Positions 34,814 to 42,652 of a stretch of 64,000 nucleotides of DNA are shown here, piece after piece (within the stretch, counting starts at the first letter, position 1; every line of letters begins with the position of its first letter). Below the pieces are notes generated by a model. The model was not told where the DNA came from, ran no database searches, and worked only from the letters and a program-made list of their open reading frames with translations. The stretch spans positions 318,326-382,325 of the forward strand of contig MABD01000030.1 of the NCBI GenBank assembly GCA_002162955.1. The letters run 5' to 3'. The position numbers and the translations under genes are program-made. This DNA comes from Gammaproteobacteria bacterium 45_16_T64. Lineage in GTDB: Bacteria; Pseudomonadota; Gammaproteobacteria; Pseudomonadales; Ketobacteraceae.

Positions 34814-34983
34814 TGTTGGCTACTCCGATATCTATTAAGTGAGTAGTATAGGGTGTATATTTGTTGGATATATAGCAAATAAGTTGTTCGAAGACCTGAT
34901 TCAAGGCGGTCGGAAAGGCGAGGGATTGTGGGTTGGGTGGGTATTTGGCCAATGAGCTATTGGCCAAATGTATTAAGGCAAGT

Positions 34984-36489
34984 TTAGGAGAATGTACTCA
35001 GTAGTGTGTTGAAGACGCCCTTGTTTTTTTGCTCGCGCCCACCGACGAATCGCAAACCTTCATCGTTAATTTGGCTAAATTTCAGCACGGGAATATCACT
35101 GAAATAATCTTGGACAACCTTCCAGGGGGCACTTTTACCTTGGCGTGGTAGCTTATCGGCGGAGCGTGCAACATAACCGGATTGCAAATCTAAGAAAGGG
35201 CTATCTGCTATGTCATCTTGGTGGGCTTCCGGTACACAATAGCGAATGCTGTTCTTGTCCATGTAATTGAGTAAGCGGCAGGTGAACTCACTGACCATGT
35301 CTGCTTTGAGTGTCCAGGAGGAGTTTGTATACCCAAAGATCATTGTCATATTCGGTAGGCCACTTAACATCGCGCCTTTATAGATCATCGACTCTGAGAT
35401 ATTTTTTTGGACACCGTCTACTGTTGGTGTGATGCCACCAAGCATCTGTAAATCTAGCCCAGTGGCGGTGACGATGATATCGGCTTCGATGGTCTTTCCT
35501 GATTTAAGTAAAATGCCGTTACTGGTAAATGTGTCGATAGCATCAGTGATAACCGATGCTTTCCCTTCTTTTAGCACCTTAAATAGATCACCATTTGGTA
35601 CGGCGCATAAACGCTCTTCCCAAGGGTTGTATTTGGGGCTGAAGTGCTTCATATCAAAATCGGCCCCCAGCTGCTTACTGGCCATGGCAAGTAGGGCTTT
35701 GCGTACGATCTTCGGGCGTTGTTTTGATAATTTGTACACAGTACGTTGCAGGCCAACATTCCTAACGCGGGCCATTTGATATACCACGTTTTCCGGCAGG
35801 AATTTACGGAGCCGTATGGATATAACATCCTTCTCTGGGACTGTCGCGACATATGACGGAGAGCGTTGCAGCATGGTGACATGAGCTGCGTGTTCCGCCA
35901 TTGCAGGCACCAGGGTCACGGCGGTTGCACCGCTACCAATAATCAGTACTTTCTTGTTGCCATAATCTATATCGTCACTCCACTTTTGCGGGTGAACGAC
36001 TTGGCCTTTGAAGTTTTCGGCGCCAGGAAATGCAGGGGTGTAGCCGGCATCGTAGTTGTAGTAGCCGGTGCATCCCATCAAATAGTTGCAGGTGAATATG
36101 TCTTGGGAGCCATCACTTTCGCTTTCTGTTATGACAGTCCATGTGGCTTCAGGGCTAGACCAATCTAACGACACAACCTTTTGTCCGTAGTGAATGTGGT
36201 TGTCCAATCGGTATTCTGATGCGGTTTCTTTGATGTAATTCAGAATTGACCCGCCACTTGCGATGCTCTTTTCTTCTTTCCAAGGCTTAAATGAGTAGCC
36301 GAGCGTAAACATATCTGAATCTGACCGTATACCTGGGTAACGGAATAGATCCCAAGTCCCCCCAATAGACTGCCGTCGCTCAATGAGGGCAAACGACTTT
36401 CCAGGGCTCTGCCTGCGTAGATGTGCTGCTGCGCCAACGCCAGAAAGCCCAGCGCCAATGATTAGTACGTCAAAATGTCTCGCGCTCAT
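34984..36489 (-). CDS. FAD-dependent monooxygenase, Baeyer-Villiger type (EthA-like)
   Basis: About 501 residues from the ATG that begins the FAD-binding strand (MSARHFDVLIIGAGLSGVG); a frame open 31 codons further upstream lacks the family start. GAGLSG (12-17) binds FAD, the Baeyer-Villiger fingerprint FKGQVVHPQKWS lies at 160-171 (Ser at the usual Pro/Asp place), and GSGATA binds NADPH in the second Rossmann fold. These enzymes insert oxygen next to a ketone or oxidise sulfur. With the neighbouring oxygenase, di-iron protein and desaturase it suggests oxidation of a lipophilic compound. Upstream are the divergent PF10118-type gene and about 190 bases of spacer. Confidence 0.9.
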   Translation of the reverse strand: MSARHFDVLIIGAGLSGVGAAAHLRRQSPGKSFALIERRQSIGGTWDLFRYPGIRSDSDMFTLGYSFKPWKEEKSIASGGSILNYIKETASEYRLDNHIHYGQKVVSLDWSSPEATWTVITESESDGSQDIFTCNYLMGCTGYYNYDAGYTPAFPGAENFKGQVVHPQKWSDDIDYGNKKVLIIGSGATAVTLVPAMAEHAAHVTMLQRSPSYVATVPEKDVISIRLRKFLPENVVYQMARVRNVGLQRTVYKLSKQRPKIVRKALLAMASKQLGADFDMKHFSPKYNPWEERLCAVPNGDLFKVLKEGKASVITDAIDTFTSNGILLKSGKTIEADIIVTATGLDLQMLGGITPTVDGVQKNISESMIYKGAMLSGLPNMTMIFGYTNSSWTLKADMVSEFTCRLLNYMDKNSIRYCVPEAHQDDIADSPFLDLQSGYVARSADKLPRQGKSAPWKVVQDYFSDIPVLKFSQINDEGLRFVGGREQKNKGVFNTLLSTFS

Positions 36490-36675
36490 AAGTCTAAATC
36501 CAGATTGTTGTATGTGTATCACATGACATGAGAGTGGCCTGTTGAGTGAATATGAAACAACTTTATCAGAATTATGTTGCATAAATCAATGTGACATTAT
36601 TAAATGTAACATAAAGCGATGGCGAGAATGGCGCCCTGGCTGATCCAATGTAATGAATAGAGAAGAGAGGTTTCC

Positions 36676-37524
36676 ATGAAAAAATCTATCATGCCCACCC
36701 GTAGAAGTATCCAATTTAAGCTCCCAGCTAATCGTATAACCGATTGGCACCGAGACGGCATTAACGTTTCCCAATACATGAATACTATGAGCGTGTTTTT
36801 ACCCGTGGGGGAGCGGTTCTTTATTGATTCGGTTCGCCACTTTCGAGACCAGATACAGGACCCAGAATTAACCAAAGCAGTTACTGCATTTATTGGACAG
36901 GAAGCTATGCATGGTCGAGAGCATGAAGAGCTTAATACGTTGTTGGAAGCCACTAATACGCCAGCAAAAGAACAGGAAGCGATTGTGACTGGTTTGCTTA
37001 ATTTTGGTCAAAAGGTGCTACCCAAAAAGCATCAGCTTGCAGTGACAATTGGGCTTGAGCACCTTACAGGATTATTGGCTGATTCGTTGTTGCGTACGCC
37101 AGAAAGTGTGGAAGGGTCCGAGGCCAATTATGTTGCGATGTGGAATTGGCACGCATTAGAGGAAACAGAACATAAAGCTGTTGCTTACGATGTGTATCAA
37201 GCGGTGATGCCGGATTCTTTAAGCAGTTATGCGATTCGTACTTTTTGGTTAGTAGCAGCAACCGGTGTTTACTTTTCCCTTCAATATCCTTTTTATATTG
37301 AAAATGTCCGGCGTGAGAAGGCATTGCTTGATATTGGGCAGTGGCGCAGTGGGTTGAGTTTTTTATGGGGTAAAAAAGGCCTGAAGAGCCAGTGTGTTAC
37401 TGGTTGGTTTGATTGGTTTCGACCGGGCTTTCATCCTTGGGACCATGACAATGAACATCACCTCTCCAAATTTGATGAGCTACTTGGAGAGCATACTGAT
37501 AAAACGCTGAAGTCTGCAGCGTAG
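36676..37524 (+). CDS. Metal-dependent hydrolase-like di-iron protein (PF10118 family)
   Basis: 282 residues. The four-helix di-metal pattern typical of this family appears as VGERFFIDSVRHFRDQI, FIGQEAMHGREHEELN (EAxxHxxEH) and WHALEETEHKAVAYDVY (ExxEH), a ferritin-like carboxylate/His set. The family is annotated as predicted metal-dependent hydrolase, but the ligand pattern equally fits a di-iron oxygenase or hydroxylase. AGAGAGG stands eight bases before the ATG. It is divergent from the flavin monooxygenase gene and in Ketobacter/Mycobacterium-like genomes such genes sit beside monooxygenase and AraC genes, as here. A strong terminator follows. Confidence 0.82.
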   Translation: MKKSIMPTRRSIQFKLPANRITDWHRDGINVSQYMNTMSVFLPVGERFFIDSVRHFRDQIQDPELTKAVTAFIGQEAMHGREHEELNTLLEATNTPAKEQEAIVTGLLNFGQKVLPKKHQLAVTIGLEHLTGLLADSLLRTPESVEGSEANYVAMWNWHALEETEHKAVAYDVYQAVMPDSLSSYAIRTFWLVAATGVYFSLQYPFYIENVRREKALLDIGQWRSGLSFLWGKKGLKSQCVTGWFDWFRPGFHPWDHDNEHHLSKFDELLGEHTDKTLKSAA

Positions 37525-37547
37525 GTATTTTAGTTTGTGTCGACTAG

Positions 37548-37570
37548 GGCCGCATCGTGCGGCCTTTTTT
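37548..37570. terminator. Intrinsic terminator between convergent genes
   Basis: GGCCGCA-TCG-TGCGGCC followed by six T: a 7-bp GC-rich stem, 23 bases after the PF10118-type gene and 9 bases before the AraC-type stop. Confidence 0.9.
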
Positions 37571-37578
37571 ATTTATGG

Positions 37579-38595
37579 TTAATGACAGTGATTCTTACGA
37601 TATTCCCCTGGTGAGCAACTCATCCAGCGTCGAAAGGCGCGGGTAAAACTTGCGGTATCCGTATAACCCAAATGTATCGCCAGTTCATCTAGTTTCATGC
37701 TGCTACCGATGAGTAATTGCAACGCAATTTGGCGGCGCTCTTCTTCTACAATCGCACGAAAGTTAGTGCCTTCTTGTTCCAGTTTTCTACGCAGACTTCT
37801 CGGTGACATGGCCAGTGTTTTAGCGACGTTATCAAGAGTAGCGACCAACCCTAAAGTGCCGAGTAATTGCTGTCGCACCTGGCCTTCGAGACCGGATACT
37901 TTTCTGCGCTCTAACTGTATTTTACATTGATCTTCGAGCATGCGAACCAGGTTGGCATCGAACATGGGAAGGGGGCGGTCTACATCTTCTTGGCGTATTA
38001 ACCCTGCGTTTCGCTTGCAGTTATACGTAGGTTTATGGCCGCAAAGCTCTTCGATTAAGCTAGCGTATTCTGGTGGCGCTCCTTCTAATTCTACCCCAGC
38101 GATTTTTACACCCGCAAAATTCAGCTCCTTCATAAGGTTTAGTGCTGTAGCCATATCCCTTTCCAACAAAAACTGACGTAGATGAGGGGGGATCGGCTCT
38201 GGATCTAAACCTAACCCAAATAGCTCGCCATCTTCAAATTGGTAGATATTGCAGTAAGCGGTACTTAGGGGGAGGTATTGCATTGCCCGCGTGGCAGCTT
38301 CTCGTAATGTTCGGCTGGTTCGAATTGCAAAGCCCCAAACCCCGAATGTCGCGATGTTGTATTGCATGCCCAATTGGAAGCCCAGTGCAGGTTCATTTGG
38401 TAATGCCAAAATGAGGTTCTCGATCAGCCTCATTTCTTGATTACGAGTAATGAGCGCATCACTGTCACAGAGTTCTTTTTCAATGATCTCAGTACCTTGT
38501 AAGCAGGTATCTTGATCAATGCCGTGACTGGCGGCAAAGTTTATCATCACTTGAGCGATGGCAACGGGATGGAGAATAGGGTCTTTTTTCGGCAT
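37579..38595 (-). CDS. AraC-family regulator with AraC-binding-like N-terminal domain (OruR/VirS-like)
   Basis: 338 residues. The N-terminal two thirds match the arabinose-binding-like domain of OruR/ArgR-type AraC proteins (LGFQLGMQYNIATFGVWGFAIRTSRTLREAATRAMQYLPL). The C-terminal AraC helix-turn-helix pair is SPRSLRRKLEQEGTNFRAIV and LGYTDTASFTRAFRRWMSCSPGEYR. Proteins of this subgroup often activate lipid or xenobiotic degradation genes beside them. It is divergent from the fatty acid desaturase gene, with an inverted repeat between the two, so the desaturase and perhaps the PF10118-type gene are likely targets. Confidence 0.9.
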   Translation of the reverse strand: MPKKDPILHPVAIAQVMINFAASHGIDQDTCLQGTEIIEKELCDSDALITRNQEMRLIENLILALPNEPALGFQLGMQYNIATFGVWGFAIRTSRTLREAATRAMQYLPLSTAYCNIYQFEDGELFGLGLDPEPIPPHLRQFLLERDMATALNLMKELNFAGVKIAGVELEGAPPEYASLIEELCGHKPTYNCKRNAGLIRQEDVDRPLPMFDANLVRMLEDQCKIQLERRKVSGLEGQVRQQLLGTLGLVATLDNVAKTLAMSPRSLRRKLEQEGTNFRAIVEEERRQIALQLLIGSSMKLDELAIHLGYTDTASFTRAFRRWMSCSPGEYRKNHCH

Positions 38596-38633
38596 GAAGG
38601 AAAGTCTATAGCAATCTATGATAGATAACTAGC

Positions 38634-38660
38634 TGGCCATTTATGCAAAGCGAATGGCCA
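38634..38660. promoter_or_regulatory. Inverted repeat, candidate operator between AraC and desaturase genes
   Basis: Perfect 8-bp arms TGGCCATT and AATGGCCA enclose 11 bases, 38 bases upstream of the AraC gene start and about 100 bases before the desaturase ATG. Spacing suits two major-groove contacts one face apart; the binding protein is inferred. Confidence 0.4.
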
Positions 38661-38758
38661 TAGCGGCCCTGTTTGTGACAAGGCGCATTCAGTAACTTAG
38701 TAGCATAAGTAATCGAATCAGGCTTAACATAAACGCTATAAGAAATAAGAGGGTCATC

Positions 38759-39664
38759 ATGTCCGCAGATTTAGCAAAGTTGAATAAAGAGGCTATTGCC
38801 GTCGCCAAGCAACATATGGGGTTGATGTGTTGGCCTACCGTAATTATGGTTGGCGTTGTGCTTGCAGGCTTCTCTGTGAACCTAACGTTGTTCGCTATGG
38901 GAATATTGCCTGCGTGGGCAACGGTCATTATATTGGGCATTTTTACCTATATGTCATATACCCCTTTGCATGAGGCTGCTCACGGGAATATACACGGTAA
39001 GCAAGAGCACCTAGAATGGTTAAATAAGTTGTGCGGTTTCTTAGTTGCCCCATTAATTGCAGTGCCTTATGCATCCCACCGTTTGGAGCATTTTACGCAC
39101 CACAGATATACCAATCACCCAGAAAAAGATCCTGACTACATAATGAGTGGTATGGCGAATGGTCCATGGGGGGCATTGATGACCGTGCTTAAGTTTTTCT
39201 GGGTTCAAAATACATTTTTTGTAAAGCACGGTTGGAAATCAGCGACCATAAAAGAGCGAGCGATTTATTGCGTTGAAGTGTTTGTTTCTCTCGGTTGGAG
39301 AACTGCATTTGTATTACTTGTGGATCAACCGGGTGATGTTACTGTGCTTATATTGGGGTATTTGATTGGCGGATTCTTTACTGCGTATTGGTTTGCTTAT
39401 CGTCCGCATATTCCTTATCAGGAACAGCAGCGCTACCGCACGACCAATAGTTTAATCATGCCTACGTGGATGAAACCTTTTGAATGGTTTTGGCTAGGGC
39501 AGAATCTGCATTCGGTTCATCACTTATTCCCACGCGTTCCTTTTTATCGATACCATGCCGTGCACCGAGAGATAGAGCCGATCTTGCGAGAATATGGCAC
39601 GCCGATTGTGGGAATATTTGATCGTGAGCCAGTGGCTGATAAAACTAAAGGGTTGGCTGTATAG
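38759..39664 (+). CDS. Membrane fatty acid desaturase
   Basis: 301 residues with about four to six membrane helices and the three histidine boxes of acyl-lipid desaturases/hydroxylases: HEAAHGNIHG (71-80), HRLEHFTHHRYTNH (107-120) and HSVHH (251-255). They hold two irons for oxygen-dependent desaturation or hydroxylation of an acyl chain or similar lipid. AGAGGG stands seven bases before the ATG. It is divergent from the AraC gene and probably its target; the electron donor is not encoded here. A hairpin whose sequence recurs 5 kb further on closes the gene. Confidence 0.9.
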   Translation: MSADLAKLNKEAIAVAKQHMGLMCWPTVIMVGVVLAGFSVNLTLFAMGILPAWATVIILGIFTYMSYTPLHEAAHGNIHGKQEHLEWLNKLCGFLVAPLIAVPYASHRLEHFTHHRYTNHPEKDPDYIMSGMANGPWGALMTVLKFFWVQNTFFVKHGWKSATIKERAIYCVEVFVSLGWRTAFVLLVDQPGDVTVLILGYLIGGFFTAYWFAYRPHIPYQEQQRYRTTNSLIMPTWMKPFEWFWLGQNLHSVHHLFPRVPFYRYHAVHREIEPILREYGTPIVGIFDREPVADKTKGLAV

Positions 39665-39689
39665 GACGGTTGAGCGAGTTCTATATACG

Positions 39690-39735
39690 AAAAAGCCCGC
39701 AAGGCTCGGTTTTACATGGTTTTGCGGGCCTGCTT
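39690..39735. repeat. Dispersed hairpin repeat / terminator, copy 1
   Basis: GCCCGCAA and TTGCGGGC arms (39695-39702, 39722-39729) preceded by an A-run, enclosing the loop GGCTCGGTTTTACATGGT. The copy at 44643-44687 has the same stem and nearly the same loop (GGTTTTACRTGGT). Here it follows the desaturase stop by 26 bases and can work as a terminator. Confidence 0.75.
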
Positions 39736-40214
39736 TTAGTGGCAGGCCGCTATCTCGAACGATGCATTTTCAGGCGTAAACTATCAGCGTCAATTTATCT
39801 TCAATCGAAGGCTCCTTAGGAAATACATTACAGCATCAAACTGTCAGATATTAAAAGATCTCCTGCCATTCCCATTTGTCATATTCAACGTTACAAAATG
39901 TGAACTGCCTCTATATAAATTTCGCATATCCATTTGACACATTAATACAAACGGTTCCATAACATCTTGCCATTCCCCTGACAATTGGATGCCTTGATCT
40001 GTCGAGCCTTATCAATTCAACTACTTAGCTGTCAAAAAGTGCTTAGCCTTTTATTTTAGCGGTAGAAATGACGCGGAAAATAGTACGTGTACCCATGTAA
40101 CAGTTTGTATCCATGCATAGTAATTGGATTATTTTTCAACGATAGTTTGTTTCGTGCTACGGATAACTAATGATAAACACCATTCGCACACCTTGGATTA
40201 CCCAGGGGTTGTTG
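39736..40214. other. Non-coding stretch upstream of the c-di-GMP riboswitch
   Basis: About 480 AT-rich bases with no convincing gene. A possible sigma-70 promoter, TTGACA-N18-CATAAC, is at 39934-39963 on the plus strand, some 260 bases before the riboswitch; nothing better was seen closer to it. Confidence 0.35.
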
Positions 40215-40221
40215 GAAACGA

Positions 40222-40305
40222 CAACACGCCAAACCGCAAGCAATTGCGGGACGGAAAGCCACGAGTCCTATCAGTAACACTGGAGGATGGTCGGGCCGCC
40301 TCTCG
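40222..40305 (+). ncRNA. Cyclic di-GMP-I (GEMM) riboswitch
   Basis: The conserved aptamer is readable in order: CGCCAAACC, a six-pair P2 stem CCGCAA-TTGCGG closed by a GCAA (GNRA) tetraloop at 40240-40243, GGACGGAAAGCCACGAGTCC, and the P3 strand ATGGTCGGGCCGCC. This is the architecture of Vc2-type GEMM aptamers (P2 tetraloop docking on P3). One column pair differs from the common form: ACGGAAAG instead of ACGCAAAG with CGCCAAACC in place of GGGCAAACC, possibly compensatory. The lipase ATG lies about 80 bases downstream; the expression platform has no T-run terminator, so control of translation or mRNA stability is more likely. Confidence 0.85.
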
Positions 40306-40382
40306 GGGTTGAGTTAACCTCTCTAGACGAAATCCGCCAGACGTGTTGCCGCATCATATTCATACTTGAATGGGGTCGGCAA

Positions 40383-41402
40383 ATGACTTTACGAAATACT
40401 TTCGCTTCTCTCGCTGCAACAGCAGCACTCGCTTTTTCTGCTACAACGGTTAGTGCAAACAGTCATAATGATTATGAACCTGTCGAAGATTGCGCTTGGT
40501 GGAATGTAGGTTGTGACATTACGCAACACGCCAATCGCTACAACACCCAATACCCTATCGTTTTAGTGCACGGTGTCTCTGGCTTCGATAAAATCTTGTT
40601 CATTGAATACTGGCACGGTATTCCAAGTGAATTGAGAGGCGGCGATGCGAATGTTTGGACGCCAAACCTCACTGCTTGGGGTGGCAGTGAGCAGCGCGGA
40701 GAGCAATTAATTGACTACATCAACAACGTCGTATTACCGGCTACAGGCGCTAGCAAAGTCAATTTGATCGGTCACAGCCAAGGCAGCCCAACCTCTCGTT
40801 ATGTTGCCAGCACGGCCCCCGACATCGTAGCGTCAGTGACCAGTGTCCACGGTGCAAATGGTGGTTCTCCTTTTAATGACATGATGCTTAACAGCATTGT
40901 TCCACCGGATCACCCCATGTACGACGCATACGTCGCGTTTAACGAAACACTACTAAACGCACTGGGTGATGTGGTTGATTTTCTTGCCTCTGGCGAATCC
41001 TTCGACCAGCAATCATTTGACGCAGTTTACCAACTCAGTACAGCCGGGCAAATCGAGTACAACGCCAACTATCCAGAGGGTAAACCAACGACAGAATGTG
41101 GAAGCGGCGCAGAAGAAGTCAATGGTATCAGCTACTACTCTTGGGGCGGCTTCGCCGGCGTAACCAACGTGTTAGATCCGCTAGATTATGCAATGACGAT
41201 TGTGGGTGCATTGTCTGCTCCTGGGACAGAAACTGATGGCCTAGTGCCTCGCTGCGCACAACATTGGGGTAAAGTACTTCGCGATGACTACCAGCATAAC
41301 CATACCGATGGCTCTAACATGCTATTAGGCATGTCTGGCTGGACAGACCCCAAAGACATCTTTGAATCTCACGCAAGTCGATTACGACAAAAGGGCTTGT
41401 AA
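40383..41402 (+). CDS. Secreted triacylglycerol lipase (Pseudomonas family I type)
   Basis: About 339 residues from the ATG that opens a signal peptide (cleavage near TVSA or VSANS); an upstream frame runs into the riboswitch. The mature enzyme shows YPIVLVHGVSGFD with the oxyanion hole, the nucleophile elbow GHSQGS with Ser132, the calcium and acid region ETDGLVPRCAQHWG, and the terminal His region. Two Cys (in TTECGSG and PRCAQHWG) fit the family disulfide. It hydrolyses extracellular triacylglycerols and is expected to leave through the type II pathway with help of the foldase encoded next. A c-di-GMP riboswitch lies in its leader. Confidence 0.93.
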   Translation: MTLRNTFASLAATAALAFSATTVSANSHNDYEPVEDCAWWNVGCDITQHANRYNTQYPIVLVHGVSGFDKILFIEYWHGIPSELRGGDANVWTPNLTAWGGSEQRGEQLIDYINNVVLPATGASKVNLIGHSQGSPTSRYVASTAPDIVASVTSVHGANGGSPFNDMMLNSIVPPDHPMYDAYVAFNETLLNALGDVVDFLASGESFDQQSFDAVYQLSTAGQIEYNANYPEGKPTTECGSGAEEVNGISYYSWGGFAGVTNVLDPLDYAMTIVGALSAPGTETDGLVPRCAQHWGKVLRDDYQHNHTDGSNMLLGMSGWTDPKDIFESHASRLRQKGL

Positions 41403-41426
41403 CGTCAATAACGCAGTCAATAACCT

Positions 41427-41445
41427 AGGGGAGTGCTGCTCCCCT
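41427..41445. terminator. Stem-loop between lipase and foldase genes
   Basis: AGGGGAG-TGCTG-CTCCCCT followed by TTC: a 7-bp stem right after the lipase stop. It can end part of the transcripts or protect the lipase mRNA, giving more lipase than foldase. Confidence 0.6.
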
Positions 41446-41528
41446 TTCTAATCCAAACCAACGTAACCAATGACGTCTACTATACTGAGATAAAACGCAT
41501 TTTATGAGAGAGTAAGGACAACTGGATT

Positions 41529-42593
41529 ATGCGCACAATACTTGGCTTGGGCATAGCCGCTCTAATGATTGGAGCGGCTTGGTGGCTTTGGCCTGAGGAA
41601 GACGCTGCCTTGGCGATGAACATCGAGCAAGTAGAGACTCCCGTTAGCTCAACTGAAAACGGCAAGATGGCAAAAGAAAAAAACATAGCATCCAACTGGA
41701 TATCACCGAATCTTACTTACGATAACTACGAATCCGAATACGGTGACCTACCGCCTTCATTGATAGGTACAACCATCCCTTTCCGCCTGGAAGTAAACGA
41801 TCGAGGTGAGCTAATTGTCAGCTCACATCTACGCAGGTTCTTCGACTATTTTCTCACCACAGTGGGGGAAGAGCCTATGGAGACGATACTCGCTCGCATT
41901 AAGGAAATGCTAACCTTCTATTTGCCAGAAACGGCAGTGCCAAGAGCAATCGAAATTCTGCATCAATACTATGAACTCAAATCTGCTGAAATAGACCTAG
42001 AAAAGCAATTGAGCGATGACTACCTCGCCACGGAACAAAGACCAAGTCATGCAGAGATGAAGCGACTTTTGAGGGACCTACGCGCAAGCAACATGGACGC
42101 TGAAGCCTATACTGCATTTTTCGGCAAAGAGAATATGCTCGATGATTATGCTATCAGACGCCTTGAGATCCAGGGTGATGAATCATTGACAGACAATGAG
42201 CGTCACACTGCACTCATCGCAATTGAAGAGCACCTGCCCGAAGCTGACAGAGAACATAAGCGCGTTGAACGAACTCAAATACAAGCACTAGAGGCCGTAG
42301 CACAGGGCAGGCGAGATGGTGCGAGCGACGCTGAGATATTCGAGATTAGAACACAAGCGTTCGGAGCAGAAGCCGCTCAGCGATTTGCCGAAGCGGATCA
42401 ACGACAAGCAACATGGGACTCACGAGTATCAGCCTATAGAGCGGAAAGAAGAGAAATACTCGCATCAGAAGGTATAGCTGAAGAAGACAAAGCCTATGAG
42501 ATTGATCAACTGCGCCAAGGTCACTTTCAAGACTCGGAGCGGAAACGTATCCCTGTCATTGACAAAATGAAAGACATTCAAGGTAAGAGATAA
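41529..42593 (+). CDS. Lipase-specific foldase (Lif), membrane-anchored secretion chaperone
   Basis: 354 residues. One N-terminal membrane anchor (about 4-20) is followed by a variable linker. The foldase motif RxxFDY is present (Arg102, Phe105, Asp106, Tyr107 in RRFFDYFLTTVGEE), and the rest is the expected all-helical clamp with YYELKSAEIDLEKQL, LRDLRASNMDAEAYTAFFG and DDYAIRRLEIQGDESLT. It folds the adjacent lipase in the periplasm before type II export. Foldases are dedicated to their own lipase, and the adjacency supports the pair. It should share the riboswitch-controlled transcript. Confidence 0.93.
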   Translation: MRTILGLGIAALMIGAAWWLWPEEDAALAMNIEQVETPVSSTENGKMAKEKNIASNWISPNLTYDNYESEYGDLPPSLIGTTIPFRLEVNDRGELIVSSHLRRFFDYFLTTVGEEPMETILARIKEMLTFYLPETAVPRAIEILHQYYELKSAEIDLEKQLSDDYLATEQRPSHAEMKRLLRDLRASNMDAEAYTAFFGKENMLDDYAIRRLEIQGDESLTDNERHTALIAIEEHLPEADREHKRVERTQIQALEAVAQGRRDGASDAEIFEIRTQAFGAEAAQRFAEADQRQATWDSRVSAYRAERREILASEGIAEEDKAYEIDQLRQGHFQDSERKRIPVIDKMKDIQGKR

Positions 42594-42652
42594 CAGTAGA
42601 CCAACGTAATGCGATTACTCTGGTTAGTACGTAATGTAACGGATTCCAATTT

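Noticed and set aside
34855-34890. GGATATATAGCAAATAA before the MpaB-type gene as a further HxlR motif copy
   Set aside because: Needs an insertion and several mismatches to align; too weak to count.
40124-40312. 62-codon ORF before the lipase gene
   Set aside because: It lies across the c-di-GMP riboswitch; the codon pattern is random and there is no SD.
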